From: an uncultured Alphaproteobacteria bacterium | Lineage (GTDB): Bacteria; Pseudomonadota; Alphaproteobacteria; UBA8366; GCA-2717185 | Assembly: GCA_943788635.1 (NCBI GenBank) | Contig: CALSRA010000005.1 | Location: forward strand, 1 to 64,000 | Length of the DNA: 64,000 bases | Reading direction: 5' to 3' | Shown here: piece after piece, positions 19,882 to 30,058 of the stretch | How positions within the stretch are numbered: position 1 is the first letter of the stretch | Layout: every line of letters starts with the position of its first letter | The notes under the pieces: generated by a model | Databases searched by the model: none | What the model saw: the letters and a program-made list of their open reading frames with translations, nothing else | Told to the model about the DNA's origin: nothing | Position numbers and translations under genes: made by a program

Positions 19882-20472
19882 ATGACAAATACAAACACAG
19901 ACGACCCGCTGGCGCTTTTCCGGGATTGGTATGGCGAAGCACAGCAGAAGGAAGACAGTGAACCGACGGCAGTAACGCTGGCGACGGCTGATTCGCAAGG
20001 CCGCCCTTCCGCCCGCATGGTTCTGTTGAAGCATTTCGACGAAAACGGATTTGTCTTCTATACGAACCTGGAAAGCCGAAAAGGCCTGGAAATCCAGGAA
20101 AACCCGTTTGCCGCACTGCTGTTCCACTGGAAATCGCTGCGACGACAGGTACGGGTCGAAGGTGCCGTCGTTCCCGTCAGCGAAGCCGAGGCCGACGCAT
20201 ATTACGCCAGCCGTTCCCGGGGCAGCCGCATTGGTGCCTGGGCCAGCCGACAGTCCCGCCCCATGGCGACGCGGCATGAGCTGGAAAAGGAAGTCGCGCG
20301 CTATACAGCCAAATTCGGCGTTTCGGAAATCGCGCGGCCGCCGTACTGGTCCGGATTCCGTGTCGTGCCGGATGCGTTCGAATTCTGGCGGGAAGGCCGG
20401 TTTCGACTGCATGAACGCATTGTTTTTGCGCCGACCGACGGAGGCTGGGCTACCGAACGGCTGTTCCCATGA
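19882..20472 (+). CDS. pdxH: pyridoxamine 5'-phosphate oxidase
   Basis: FMN enzyme that oxidises pyridoxamine or pyridoxine 5'-phosphate to PLP. It has 196 residues from the ATG at 19882. Family features: [50 protein letters not shown] and the C-terminal [26 protein letters not shown]. The expected final RLFP (family RLxP) is present. It overlaps the CDF transporter by four bases (ATGA), implying translational coupling. The supply of PLP fits the several PLP enzymes nearby, though this is only an observation. Confidence 0.95.
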   Translation: MTNTNTDDPLALFRDWYGEAQQKEDSEPTAVTLATADSQGRPSARMVLLKHFDENGFVFYTNLESRKGLEIQENPFAALLFHWKSLRRQVRVEGAVVPVSEAEADAYYASRSRGSRIGAWASRQSRPMATRHELEKEVARYTAKFGVSEIARPPYWSGFRVVPDAFEFWREGRFRLHERIVFAPTDGGWATERLFP

Positions 20473-21383
20473 CCACGACGACGGATCAACTGCCCGATTC
20501 TGACCTGCTGATGCGGCGCGCGACATACGCGTCACTTAGCGTTGCAATCATCCTTATCTGCGCAAAGCTTGTTGCCTGGTCTCTGACAGAGTCGGTGGCC
20601 ATGCTATCGACGCTGGTCGATTCCATGCTTGATGGCCTCGCGTCGCTGGTGACCCTGATCGCGGTGCGCCAGGCGCTTGTTCCTGCGGACCGGGAACACA
20701 GGTTCGGGCACGGCAAGGCGGAAGCCCTGGCAGCCATGGCGCAGGCTGCTTTTGTGGCTGGTTCCGCCGTTATCGTTGTCTTTCATGCCGGCAGCCGGCT
20801 GTTCCAGCCCACACCGTTGGCGGCAACGGATATCGGCATCGCCGTCATGATTCTCTCGATTACGCTGACACTCGGGCTGGTTCTGTTTCAGAGCTATGTC
20901 ATCCGTCATTCGCGTTCCATCGCGATTTCGGCCGATTCGCTGCATTACAAGGGTGACCTGCTGATCAACCTGGCCGTTATCGGCGCACTGGTACTCACGC
21001 CGTTTCTGGACATGCCTTTTCTGGATCCATTGACTGGTGCCGGCATCGCCGCCTACCTGCTCTACGGTGCGTGGCGCATCGTTGGCGACGCCCTGGATAT
21101 GTTAATGGACCGGGAATTGCCCGAAGAGGATCGCGCGAAGATACGCGCCATTGCCACGAAACATGCCGCCGTCGCCAGCCTGCACGACCTGCGCACCCGT
21201 CGTTCCGGTTCGGACCTGTTTATCCAGCTGCACCTTGAGATGGATGGCGACATGCCGCTCAAAAAGGCGCATGTCATTGCCGACCTCGTGGAATACGAAA
21301 TTCAGGAAGCCTTCGAAGGCGCAGAAGTGCTGATTCACCAGGACCCGGAAGGACTGGAGGAAGAACATCGCCTGCACCGATAA
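20469..21383 (+). CDS. cation diffusion facilitator (FieF/YiiP-like divalent metal exporter)
   Basis: Proton-coupled exporter of Zn2+/Fe2+-type cations, 304 residues. Six transmembrane helices are expected between about 18 and 210. The intramembrane metal site is visible as D51-x3-D55 in VDSMLDGL and H159-x3-D163 in LHYKGDLL. The cytoplasmic C-terminal domain contains [30 protein letters not shown]. It shares a stop/start overlap with pdxH. Exact metal specificity cannot be read, although the DD-HD set is that of YiiP. Confidence 0.93.
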   Translation: MTTTTDQLPDSDLLMRRATYASLSVAIILICAKLVAWSLTESVAMLSTLVDSMLDGLASLVTLIAVRQALVPADREHRFGHGKAEALAAMAQAAFVAGSAVIVVFHAGSRLFQPTPLAATDIGIAVMILSITLTLGLVLFQSYVIRHSRSIAISADSLHYKGDLLINLAVIGALVLTPFLDMPFLDPLTGAGIAAYLLYGAWRIVGDALDMLMDRELPEEDRAKIRAIATKHAAVASLHDLRTRRSGSDLFIQLHLEMDGDMPLKKAHVIADLVEYEIQEAFEGAEVLIHQDPEGLEEEHRLHR

Positions 21384-21428
21384 ATATGTTCACATGACCG
21401 GTTGGCAGATTCGCGATAGAATCGCCTC

Positions 21429-22184
21429 ATGACCGAACAGGTAAAGAAGACCGTCATCCTGACTGGCGCAAGTCGCGGCATTGGCCATTCGACAGTGCAG
21501 CGGTTTTCCGATGAAGGCTGGCAGATTATCAGCTGCAGTCGCGATGACATTCCCGATCACTGCAAACGCGACCCGAACTGGGTGCACCATTTCCCCACCG
21601 ACCTGGCGGAGCCGGCATCCGTGGATGCCTTCGTCAAACAAGCCAACGCGCTTATCGACAACGGCCCGGTCCACGCGCTGGTCAACAACGCCGCGATTTC
21701 GCCGAAGACCCCCTATCAGGAACGGCTGGGCTGTCTGAATGGCGACCTGGACCGCTGGCGAGAGGTTTTCGAGCTTAACCTTTTCGCGCCGCTGGTGCTT
21801 GCGCGCGGTTTTGCGGCGGCGCTGCGGCGCGGTGCCAAGCAGGGCGGGGGCTCTATCGTCAATATCACATCCATCGCGGGGCACGCGATTCACCCGTTCG
21901 CGGGTTCCGCCTATTCGACATCAAAAGCCGCCCTGTCCGCCTTGACGCGGGAAATGGCCGTCGAATTTGCCCAATTGGGCGTTCGGGTCAACGCCGTCGC
22001 CCCCGGTGAAATCGAAACCGACATGGTCGGTGCGGAATATGAACCGCTCATCAACCGGATTCCGATGCATCGCATGGGCACGCCCGAAGAGGTCGCGGCA
22101 TGCGTCTTCCAGCTATGCTCAAGCGATTTCAGTTATGTAACGGGGACAGAAATTTTCGTTACCGGCGGCCAGCACGTTTACTGA
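21429..22184 (+). CDS. short-chain dehydrogenase/reductase (SDR)
   Basis: Classical SDR of 251 residues. The Rossmann motif TGASRGIGHS is at about 14-23, NNAAISP near 87, the catalytic Ser in NITSIAGHA and YSTSK as the Tyr/Lys pair. The C-terminal segment GTPEEVAACVFQLCSSDFSYVTGTEIFVTGG is typical of FabG-like oxidoreductases. The substrate cannot be assigned. It follows the CDF gene by 45 bases on the same strand and may be in the same transcript. Confidence 0.9.
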   Translation: MTEQVKKTVILTGASRGIGHSTVQRFSDEGWQIISCSRDDIPDHCKRDPNWVHHFPTDLAEPASVDAFVKQANALIDNGPVHALVNNAAISPKTPYQERLGCLNGDLDRWREVFELNLFAPLVLARGFAAALRRGAKQGGGSIVNITSIAGHAIHPFAGSAYSTSKAALSALTREMAVEFAQLGVRVNAVAPGEIETDMVGAEYEPLINRIPMHRMGTPEEVAACVFQLCSSDFSYVTGTEIFVTGGQHVY

Positions 22185-22201
22185 ACGGGTAGCGGCAGCC
22201 T

Positions 22202-22729
22202 TCAGACGTCCAGCGTTTCGAACCAGGTCAGGCGCTCGCGAAGTTGGGAAATTTCGAGATCAAGCCAGCCCGCCAGCTGCCCTTCATCATATTCGCCGCG
22301 CAGCTGAACAAGACGCGCCAGTTCCGTTTCGCACATTTCCATCAACATATCGGTCTGATCCGCACGATCTTCACCCGACATCAGGTGCAGAAACCGCATC
22401 TTCAGGGCGATGACCAGCTTGCTGACATCATTGACCGGTGCACGCACATTGGAGGTCATGAGCGTATGGAACGCCTCGCGCCCCGCTTCGGTAATCCGCA
22501 GCACGGCATCCGCTTCCATCGCGTCACCATTTGCGATTGCGGCGAGGTCTTCATAACAAAGCAGTTCCAGCGACGATCCCAGCAGATCAAGCGACGGACC
22601 GGCGACACGAGCTGCAAAATAGCGAATTTCACTGGCCAGGTCGGCGTAACGCTTTTCACCTTCCACCAGACTGCCAAGGGCAGCCAGACGAATGGCTTCT
22701 GTTGGTATTAATGTATTGTCGCGATACAT
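22202..22729 (-). CDS. PadR-like winged-helix protein of unknown role
   Basis: A 175-residue protein beginning MYRDNTLIPTEAIRLAALGSL. Residues 10-90 look like a winged-helix domain (AIRLAALGSLVEGEKRYADLASEIRYF and LLCYEDLAAI with VLRITEAGREAF). A helical C-terminal half with charged residues resembles the PadR dimerisation region. No ligand site or enzyme motif is apparent. It converges with the SDR gene and lies 86 bases downstream of hemA on the same strand. Function as a transcriptional regulator is inference. Confidence 0.65.
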   Translation of the reverse strand: MYRDNTLIPTEAIRLAALGSLVEGEKRYADLASEIRYFAARVAGPSLDLLGSSLELLCYEDLAAIANGDAMEADAVLRITEAGREAFHTLMTSNVRAPVNDVSKLVIALKMRFLHLMSGEDRADQTDMLMEMCETELARLVQLRGEYDEGQLAGWLDLEISQLRERLTWFETLDV

Positions 22730-22815
22730 GGCCGTGACGCTCCCGGATGCAGTATCTGACTATATAGTCTATCCGGCAGGAAAAACATCACCCGAATGCG
22801 GGATCAGTGAATCTT

Positions 22816-24027
22816 CTATGCCGCCCATTTCAATGACAAGTCTCCCCAGACATCAGCCAATGCCGCAACAAGATCATCCATCATCTCGTCCGTATGCAGC
22901 GGTGATGGCGTGATACGCAGACGTTCGGTACCCAGCGGCACCGTCGGATAGTTGATAGGCTGCACATAGATATTGTGCCGGTCCATCAGCAGATCGCTTG
23001 CCTGCTTGCACATCGTCGCATCCCCCACCAGAACGGGAACGATATGGCTAATCGAGGGCATCAGAGGCAAACCGGCATCCTTGATCTTCCCCATGAGCGT
23101 CCGGGCGCGTTCCTGGTGCCGGTCCCGCAGATGCTGCGCGCCCTTCACATAGCGGATACTGGCCAGCGCTCCCGCGGCGACAGCCGGCGGCATCGAGGTG
23201 GTAAAGATGAACCCGTTGCCGAAACTGCGCACATAGTCGATCAGGTCCGTCGAGGCAGCGACATAACCGCCGACAACACCGAAGCCTTTGGCCAAGGTGC
23301 CCTGCATGACCGAAACCCGGTCCATGACACCATCGCGTTCCGCGACACCCGCGCCGGTCGGGCCATACATGCCGACAGCATGGACCTCGTCCAGATAGCT
23401 CAGCGCATTGTAGCGTTCGCAGATATCTAGAATTTCCCCGATCGGCGCAATATCGCCATCCATCGAATAGACGGATTCGAAGACAACGATCTTCGGCGCA
23501 TCGGGATCATCCGCCTTGATCAGCCGTTCCAGGTCCGCCGGATCGTTGTGTTTGAAAACCCGCTTTTCCGCGCGGCTGTGCCGAATGCCTTCGATCATGG
23601 AATTGTGGTTCCAGGCATCGGAATAAATCAGGCAGCCCGGCAACCGCATTCCCAGCGTCGACAATGTCGTCATATTTGCGACATAGCCCGACGTAAACAG
23701 CAGCGCCGCTTCACGCTGATGCAGATCCGCCAACTCACGTTCCAGCAGCACATGGTAATGGTTGGTACCCGAAATATTGCGCGTTCCGCCTGCACCGGCA
23801 CCACAATGGTCCAGCGCTTCATGCATCGCCGCAATCACTTCGGGATTCTGACCCTGCCCCAGATAATCGTTGGAACACCACACCGTAACGGGCGATTCCT
23901 GCCCGCCTTCGCGGAACACCGCTTTCGGATAGGCACCGGCTTCCCGCTCAAGATCGGCGAAAACCCGGTAATTGCCAGCCTGCTTCATTGTCGACAAGTT
24001 GTCGGAAAAGAACTTTTCGTAGTCCAT
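22816..24027 (-). CDS. hemA: 5-aminolevulinate synthase
   Basis: PLP enzyme that condenses glycine and succinyl-CoA to 5-aminolevulinate, the alphaproteobacterial (C4) entry to heme and vitamin B12. It has 403 residues, the usual length. The start [29 protein letters not shown] is diagnostic. The PLP Lys is K247 in [12 protein letters not shown], and D213/H216 lie in [17 protein letters not shown]. It is transcribed alone or with the PadR-like gene; the 118-base upstream gap is AT-rich (TAAATAATCTAATATTTATC on the coding strand) and probably contains its promoter. Confidence 0.97.
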   Translation of the reverse strand: MDYEKFFSDNLSTMKQAGNYRVFADLEREAGAYPKAVFREGGQESPVTVWCSNDYLGQGQNPEVIAAMHEALDHCGAGAGGTRNISGTNHYHVLLERELADLHQREAALLFTSGYVANMTTLSTLGMRLPGCLIYSDAWNHNSMIEGIRHSRAEKRVFKHNDPADLERLIKADDPDAPKIVVFESVYSMDGDIAPIGEILDICERYNALSYLDEVHAVGMYGPTGAGVAERDGVMDRVSVMQGTLAKGFGVVGGYVAASTDLIDYVRSFGNGFIFTTSMPPAVAAGALASIRYVKGAQHLRDRHQERARTLMGKIKDAGLPLMPSISHIVPVLVGDATMCKQASDLLMDRHNIYVQPINYPTVPLGTERLRITPSPLHTDEMMDDLVAALADVWGDLSLKWAA

Positions 24028-24145
24028 TAGCCACCCTTCAGGATCGCGAAAGTTTGGTCATCGGCCCATCGATAATCCGTTAATGATAAATATTAGATTA
24101 TTTATTTCCCGATACCACTGCTAAAAAACGCCGCACTTGGAGCCA

Positions 24146-25522
24146 TTAATCCAGTGTCTCCACCATCTTCGCGGCGGCATCCAGCGACTCATTAAGCCTG
24201 TCAAACATCTCGTCGATTTCCGTTTCGGTGATGATCAGCGGTGGGCACAATGCGATGGAATCCACCAACGGGCGCACAATCAAGCCGTTTTCCTGCGCGG
24301 TTGCGCCAACAAACGCCCCCAGGCCGACAGCCGGATCAAAGGGCTTTTTTGTCGCCTTGTCCTGTACCAGTTCGACCGCGGCGATCAGGCCGACCCCCCG
24401 AACCTCGCCAGCAAGCGGATGTGCGGCACATTGCTGCAGGCGCTGCAGGAACCGGCCCGAGACACTTTGAACATGCCCGACGATGTCCCGTTCCTCGTAG
24501 ATTTTGAGTGTTTCCAGCGCAACGGCCGCCGGTACGGGATGGGCGGAATAGGTAAATCCATGACCAAAGGTCCCCACCTTGGCACTATTGGCGCTGATGA
24601 CGTCAAAAACCCGGTCATTCATCATGACTGCCGAGATCGGCATAAAGGCTGCCGACAGCGCCTTGGCCATCGTCATGATGTCCGGCTTCAGGTTATAGGT
24701 TTCGGTCCCGAACATGTTTCCGGTCCGGCCAAAACCACAAATCACCTCGTCGGCGATAAACAGCACGTCGTATTTCCGCAAAACGGCTTGGATCTTGTCA
24801 AAATAGGTCCTGGGCGGCACGATCACGCCACCGGCGCCCATAACCGGTTCAGCGATAAAGGCAGCGACAGTATCCGGCCCTTCTTCGAGAATCTGCTCTT
24901 CCAGGCTGTCCGCCATTCGGGTTGCGAAATCTTCCTCTGATTCACCGTCCTCACCATAGCGATAGTGATGCGGGCAAAGCGTGTGGATGATGTTCTGGAT
25001 CGGCAGATCGAAATCGATGTGGTTTGCCGGCAGCCCCGTCATGCTGGCGGCGGCAACCGTAACGCCGTGATAGCCGCGTAGCCGGCTGATGATTTTCTTT
25101 TTTTCCGGCCGGCCCAGCGCGTTGTTGAAGTACCAGACCATCTTGACGACCGTGTCATTCGCTTCCGACCCGGAGTTGGCGAAAAACACTTTCGACATCG
25201 GGACCGGGGAGAGCGCCAGCAGGCGTTCCGCCAGTTCGATTGCCGGATGGTGCGATTTTGACGCAAACAAATGATAGAACGGCAGTTCCTGCATCTGCTT
25301 GGTTGCGGCCGCAACCAGCCTTTCCTCGGCAAATCCCAGCGACGCGCACCACAATCCGGCCATGCCTTCGATATAGCCCTTGCCGGTATCGTCAAAAACC
25401 CGGATTCCCTCGCCCCGGCGCATGATCGTCGGGCCAGTTTCCTGATGCTTTTTCAGGTTGGTGTAGGGATGGACAAGTGTCGCAATGTCCCGACTTTCGG
25501 GAGAATTGGGATGCTGGGTCAT
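24146..25522 (-). CDS. class III aminotransferase (omega-amino acid:pyruvate type)
   Basis: PLP-dependent transaminase of 458 residues. Fold-type I markers: the HPYTNLKKHQETGP N-terminus, FFANSGSEANDTVVKM, AEPVMGAGGV, the PLP-ring Asp D258 in FIADEVICGFGRTG, and the Schiff-base K287 in MTMAKALSAAFMPISA. It resembles aminotransferases acting on beta-alanine, taurine, putrescine or other omega-amines, with pyruvate as acceptor. The donor cannot be fixed from sequence. No partner dehydrogenase lies beside it. Confidence 0.9.
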   Translation of the reverse strand: MTQHPNSPESRDIATLVHPYTNLKKHQETGPTIMRRGEGIRVFDDTGKGYIEGMAGLWCASLGFAEERLVAAATKQMQELPFYHLFASKSHHPAIELAERLLALSPVPMSKVFFANSGSEANDTVVKMVWYFNNALGRPEKKKIISRLRGYHGVTVAAASMTGLPANHIDFDLPIQNIIHTLCPHHYRYGEDGESEEDFATRMADSLEEQILEEGPDTVAAFIAEPVMGAGGVIVPPRTYFDKIQAVLRKYDVLFIADEVICGFGRTGNMFGTETYNLKPDIMTMAKALSAAFMPISAVMMNDRVFDVISANSAKVGTFGHGFTYSAHPVPAAVALETLKIYEERDIVGHVQSVSGRFLQRLQQCAAHPLAGEVRGVGLIAAVELVQDKATKKPFDPAVGLGAFVGATAQENGLIVRPLVDSIALCPPLIITETEIDEMFDRLNESLDAAAKMVETLD

Positions 25523-25717
25523 GGCGCGTCCTCGATTGGCAAGAATTGCACTTACGGAACGAAGCCTACACCCGCCGGAAACACTTTGAAACCAGCCAAT
25601 CGCCGCGAAACTCGCATCACCCTTTACAAATACGGGGTCTTGTCTAATTTTTTGTCCGCTCTATATTCAACACAGATTTAGGGTATTTAGGTTTAATCCA
25701 CACAAAAGGACGCTGCC

Positions 25718-26683
25718 ATGGGCAAGGTTCACATCATTCACGAAAACCCGGAATGGCTGCCGCCACTCGCAGCCGCACTTGATGCCGCCGGTGTTCCGTT
25801 CGAGGAATGGTTGCTGGATGGTGGATCGTTCGATTTTTCGGCACCACCGCCGGAAGGGATCTTTTACAACCGGATGAGCGCCTCGTCGCATACGCGCGGA
25901 CACGATCATTCGCCTGAGTATACGGCCAGCATCCTCGCCTGGCTGACCTATCACGGTCGGCGGGTCATCAATGACGGGCGCGCGCTTGAACTGGAACTGA
26001 GCAAGGTCAAACAATATGCAGCACTTGCCGCTTGTGGCGTGCGTATCCCCCGCACCGTTGTGGCGGTCGGTCGTGAGGCCGTCCGCACGGCAGCCCATGA
26101 TTTCGGCGCACCGCTGATTTTGAAACCGAACCGGGGCGGCAAAGGGGCGGGCGTACAGTTGTTCCAGTCCCTGGACGCGGTCGACGCCTATCTGGATAGC
26201 GACGCGTACGAAGTCGGACCAGACGGCACCGTACTTGTTCAGGAATACATCCGTGCGGCTGATTCCTCGATTATTCGCAATGAATTCGTGAACCGGAAGC
26301 TGGTCTATGCCGTACGCGTCGATACCTCACAAGGTTTCGAATTATGCCCCGCGGATGTCTGCGCAATCGAGGATTTGGCATGCCCGGTCGGCGAAGCCCC
26401 CGCCGCAAAATTCCAGGTTCTGGATAACTTCACGCATCCCAATCATGAAAAATTCATCGCCTTCATGACCGCCAACGGTATTGAAGTCGCCGGAATCGAA
26501 ATGATCCTGGACGAGAATGGTACCGCCTGGACCTATGACGTGAACACCAATACCAACTACAATTCCGACGCGGAAACGGTCGCGGGTCTCGCGGGAACAG
26601 CAGGATCCGGCATGGGTGCCCTGGCGCAGTTCCTCGGCACGGCGTTGCAGGAACGAGACAGCATTCGGTCCGCAGCGGCCTAG
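25718..26683 (+). CDS. ATP-grasp ligase (RimK/alpha-L-glutamate ligase-like)
   Basis: A 321-residue protein starting MGKVHIIHENPEWLPPLAAAL. An N-terminal domain (1-100) precedes an ATP-grasp core with PRTVVAVGREAV, then LILKPNRGGKGAGVQLF (nucleotide Lys and glycine-rich loop), LVQEYIRAADSSIIRNEFVN, and the metal-binding end ENGTAWTYDVNTNTNYNSDAE. Such enzymes form amide or peptide bonds through an acyl-phosphate. The substrate is unknown. AAGGA precedes the ATG. The PfkB kinase starts 17 bases after its stop, so the two are probably co-expressed. Confidence 0.85.
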   Translation: MGKVHIIHENPEWLPPLAAALDAAGVPFEEWLLDGGSFDFSAPPPEGIFYNRMSASSHTRGHDHSPEYTASILAWLTYHGRRVINDGRALELELSKVKQYAALAACGVRIPRTVVAVGREAVRTAAHDFGAPLILKPNRGGKGAGVQLFQSLDAVDAYLDSDAYEVGPDGTVLVQEYIRAADSSIIRNEFVNRKLVYAVRVDTSQGFELCPADVCAIEDLACPVGEAPAAKFQVLDNFTHPNHEKFIAFMTANGIEVAGIEMILDENGTAWTYDVNTNTNYNSDAETVAGLAGTAGSGMGALAQFLGTALQERDSIRSAAA

Positions 26684-26699
26684 CCCGCCGGACCGGCCC

Positions 26700-27623
26700 A
26701 TGATCGTCGTATTCGGGTCCATCAATATCGACCTGGCCTTCGCGGTTGACCAACCGCCGAGGCCCGGTGAAACCGTACTCTGCCCGTCCTACCTGATGAA
26801 CCCGGGCGGCAAGGGCGCGAACCAGGCCGTCGCCGCCGCTCGTGATGGCGCACAGGTTATCATGTTGGGATGCGTTGGGCGCGATGCCTTTGCCGAACCC
26901 GCCCTGGCCATCATGCATAGCGCCGGCGTGGATACATCCGCCGTCATTAAGACCGATACGCCGACCGCCTGTGCCGCCGTCTGGGTCGATGGTCACGGCG
27001 AAAACTCTATCGTTGTCGCCAGCGGCGCCAATCGCGCGGTCAAGGCTTCGCAGGTCCCCGACACCCTGCTGGGCCCAGAAACCATCGTCATGCTGCAGAT
27101 GGAAGTCCCGCCAGCGGAAAACTGGGCGCTTGTCGAGCGCGCAAAGGCACGCGGCGCCAGGATCATCCTGAACGTTGCCCCCGCCGCCCCCGTACCGGAA
27201 AGCGTGCTTGACGCACTGGACATTCTGATCGTCAATGAAATCGAAGGTGCCGCAATCGCCAGTGCGAGCGGTATTGGCGCGGTTCCGCCAGACACGCTGC
27301 CGCAGCGCCTTTTCGAAAAATACGGCTTCACCTGCGTTCTGACACTGGGATCCCGTGGGGCAATCCTGCACGGTGCGGCGGGCGGCTGGGACATCCCGTC
27401 CCTGTCCATATCACCCCACGACACGACCGCCGCCGGCGATACTTGTGTGGGCGTTCTCGCCGGCTGCCTGGATAGCGGTGCGGACATTGTCGATGCGGCA
27501 CGCCGTGCCAACGTCGCGGCCGCCCTTACATGCCTGAAAGCCGGCGCACAGTCCGCCATACCACACAAGACGGATATCGACCTGGCGATGGGCGAACTGC
27601 CCCCCGCCCGAAAACGCGGTTGA
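26700..27623 (+). CDS. PfkB-family carbohydrate kinase (ribokinase-like)
   Basis: A 307-residue kinase from the ATG at 26700. N-terminal FGSINIDLAFAVDQPPRPGETV and NPGGKGANQAVAAARDGA are the ribokinase first signature; the catalytic motif is SPHDTTAAGDTCVGVLAG, where ribokinase has GAGD (here AAGD). The sugar or nucleoside phosphorylated is uncertain; ribose is a reasonable default. Its association with an ATP-grasp ligase rather than an rbs transporter argues for a different substrate. It converges with the CtpA-like protease 17 bases away. Confidence 0.85.
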   Translation: MIVVFGSINIDLAFAVDQPPRPGETVLCPSYLMNPGGKGANQAVAAARDGAQVIMLGCVGRDAFAEPALAIMHSAGVDTSAVIKTDTPTACAAVWVDGHGENSIVVASGANRAVKASQVPDTLLGPETIVMLQMEVPPAENWALVERAKARGARIILNVAPAAPVPESVLDALDILIVNEIEGAAIASASGIGAVPPDTLPQRLFEKYGFTCVLTLGSRGAILHGAAGGWDIPSLSISPHDTTAAGDTCVGVLAGCLDSGADIVDAARRANVAAALTCLKAGAQSAIPHKTDIDLAMGELPPARKRG

Positions 27624-27639
27624 CCTGGAATCGTGAATA

Positions 27640-28902
27640 TCAGCGCCGGGCGAGCCGGTTGAGTTCCACGATGGCGCGTTCGCGCTGCTCATCACCGTCA
27701 CGCGCATCATCATTGGCGATTTCGATATCGGGGATGATCCCCCCTTCAACCGTGGCACCGGACGGGGTGTAATAGCGCGCGGTTGTCAGTCGGAGCCCGT
27801 CACGATGGGAGAACGGAATAATCGTCTGGACCGACCCTTTGCCGTATGATTTCCCGCCGATCAGAACTGCCCGGTTGTTATCACGAAGCGCACCAGCAAC
27901 AATTTCCGACGCTGACGCCGAGCCGTGATTGATCAGGACCACGATGGGCAATCCGGAGGTCATATCACCGGGCACGGCACTGTGGCTCTGCTGGAAAGTC
28001 CGCCCTCTGGTGGATACGATCTCACCCTTCTCAAGCAATACATCCGAGATGAATACGGATTGTTCGAACAACCCGCCCGGATTGTTTCGAAGATCAATGA
28101 TGAACCCGGTCAGCGACGAACCCGCCTTGGCCCGAATCTCCTGAATGGCCTCCACAAATTCCGCCGAGGCCCGGGCATTGAACGTCGATATCCGGATATA
28201 GCCGACGGTGTCTTCCAGCGACCAGCGAACCGGATGAATCTGTATCACGGCACGGGTTATGGCGACATCGAACGGCGCCAGACCTTTTCGCTGGATCGTC
28301 AGATTGACCGCTGTCCCGACGCTGCCGCGCAATCGGAGAACCGCCGCGCGTAATGTCAGCCCACCCAGCGAGAACCCATCCGCATGCGTAATATAGTCCC
28401 CGGGCTGTACGCCGGCAGATGCCGCAGGCGTGCCGTCTATCGGCGAGATAACCTTGACCAGACTGTTTTCCAGCGCGACCTGCAGGCCGATTCCGCCGAA
28501 CTGGCCACGGGTCTGTTCCTGAAGCGAGGAATACGCGGCCTGATCCAGATAAGCGCTATAGGGGTCAAGTGACGACAACATGCCGTTTACAGCGGCCGAA
28601 ACCAGTTTCTGGTCATCGACATTTCCCGGCTCGGGAAAATCCTTGCGCATGCCTGCCGCCGCCGCCTGCAGCAGCTTCGTTTCATCGACCTGATCGACAT
28701 ACAGAACGCGTACCTGATCAAAGACCCGGGCAAACAATTCGAATTCGGACCGGTCCGCAGGCGCAACCACACCAGATTGCGCAACAAGCCGGTCCGTTGC
28801 CGCCCGCGCTTCCGGACCCGGTGTGCCACGCAGATTAGTGCAGCCGGCAACCGCAACAAGCAGCAAGCCGGTTAACAAATTTTTCGAGAGGGCCCTAAGC
28901 AT
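27640..28902 (-). CDS. S41 carboxyl-terminal processing protease, lipoprotein form
   Basis: Periplasmic CtpA/Prc-type serine protease of 420 residues. It has an N-terminal lipoprotein signal ending VAGC (Cys 21). A PDZ domain near 130-210 has GGIGLQVALENSLVKVISPIDGTPAASAGVQPGD. The catalytic Ser/Lys dyad appears in NHGSASASEIVAGALRDNNRAVLIGGKSYGKGSVQTI. The family normally acts on peptidoglycan hydrolases or C-terminal tails. The typical divK/envC neighbours of CtpA are absent. It appears monocistronic. Confidence 0.92.
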   Translation of the reverse strand: MLRALSKNLLTGLLLVAVAGCTNLRGTPGPEARAATDRLVAQSGVVAPADRSEFELFARVFDQVRVLYVDQVDETKLLQAAAAGMRKDFPEPGNVDDQKLVSAAVNGMLSSLDPYSAYLDQAAYSSLQEQTRGQFGGIGLQVALENSLVKVISPIDGTPAASAGVQPGDYITHADGFSLGGLTLRAAVLRLRGSVGTAVNLTIQRKGLAPFDVAITRAVIQIHPVRWSLEDTVGYIRISTFNARASAEFVEAIQEIRAKAGSSLTGFIIDLRNNPGGLFEQSVFISDVLLEKGEIVSTRGRTFQQSHSAVPGDMTSGLPIVVLINHGSASASEIVAGALRDNNRAVLIGGKSYGKGSVQTIIPFSHRDGLRLTTARYYTPSGATVEGGIIPDIEIANDDARDGDEQRERAIVELNRLARR

Positions 28903-29024
28903 TCAAATTACTGCTCACAAGACGAAAGACAAGAACAGAAAAGTACCGCGAAAAGCTTACCAAGTCACCAAGAGCCTGTTTTCCCGCGCGAAATTGTGAT
29001 GCGCCGAAGTCATGGCCATTGCCG

Positions 29025-29927
29025 TCATACCATCGCGATAGGCTGCGCCGGGCTTCCCGTCGCCCCCTTGAACGGTACAGGCAGCAATATGAAGCAGAAA
29101 CGGGTAATGCCGTCGCGAACCAGTTCATCCATGAACAGATTTTCGATCAGGTACACGCCGGACTCAACAAGACAGTGCTGATGCACCGGCATTATCAGTT
29201 TTGGATGCTGAGGATTGGGCAGAACCTCTACCGCCATGCAGTCAGCAGCAATCGCGATGACATCCTTTCCGGTCAGCCAGCGGGCCGCCGATTCGTCAAT
29301 GCCCGGTTCGCCGGAACAGTATTTTGCATTATCCGTGACATAATACCGTCCCCAGCCGCTATGCAGGCAAACGACGTCCCCCGCACCGATTTCGACGCCA
29401 GCCGCATCAGCGGTCCGGGCAAGATCATCCGCCGTAATGGCCCGGCCCGCGTCAAGATGCGGGCCCCCATCGAGGCCGGAGAGGTCCAGGCAGATGCCCT
29501 GGGCGATAATTGGCGGGCAATTCTCTATCCCCAGGTCGACCAGCCCGTGATCACCAACGGCTTCAAAGGCATCGCGGCCGCCATATAGTTCGTCGCCAAT
29601 CGAAAAATGCCCCAGCGCGTCGATATGCGTGCCGACATGCACGTTCATTTCGATGCGTTCCAGGTTCGAGCCAGCATCATTCTCCGCGCCGAGGTTGCGC
29701 CGGACCTTGATCGTGTTACGCCATGTCGCCGCAGTGCTGAGTACAAAGGGGGTCTGGTTTGGCGCCAGGAACGGCGACGCCGCGCTGATCTGCCGTCCCA
29801 ATGAATAAACCTGCCCGGTATTCACAAGCGACAGGGCCGCAAGCCGGCTTGCCGGCGTGATAAGATTGGCAGCGCCGATCCGGTCTGTCGCACCCCAGCG
29901 GGCATGGTCGTGATGCGCAAGATTCAT
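29025..29927 (-). CDS. cyclase-family metal hydrolase (kynurenine formamidase-like fold)
   Basis: A 300-residue protein of the cyclase/arylformamidase superfamily. The metal motif HxGTHxD is present as NVHVGTHIDALGHF (about residues 95-107). WGATDRIGAANLITPA near the N-terminus is typical of the longer cyclase-family proteins rather than KynB. The natural substrate is unclear; members hydrolyse formamides, isatin or polyketide intermediates. It is divergently arranged with the GlxA-type regulator, which begins 131 bases away and could control it. Confidence 0.85.
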   Translation of the reverse strand: MNLAHHDHARWGATDRIGAANLITPASRLAALSLVNTGQVYSLGRQISAASPFLAPNQTPFVLSTAATWRNTIKVRRNLGAENDAGSNLERIEMNVHVGTHIDALGHFSIGDELYGGRDAFEAVGDHGLVDLGIENCPPIIAQGICLDLSGLDGGPHLDAGRAITADDLARTADAAGVEIGAGDVVCLHSGWGRYYVTDNAKYCSGEPGIDESAARWLTGKDVIAIAADCMAVEVLPNPQHPKLIMPVHQHCLVESGVYLIENLFMDELVRDGITRFCFILLPVPFKGATGSPAQPIAMV

Positions 29928-30058
29928 GGTCTTCCCCTCCGTTTACAGCGTTCAGCCTACACGCTGCGCCCATAGCCTGAAACGGCTTTTCAAATCTGGC
30001 AGAAAAAACTGCCTCCTTGTCATTGCCGCCAGACAGTATACGTGCGAATTTTCGCGGC

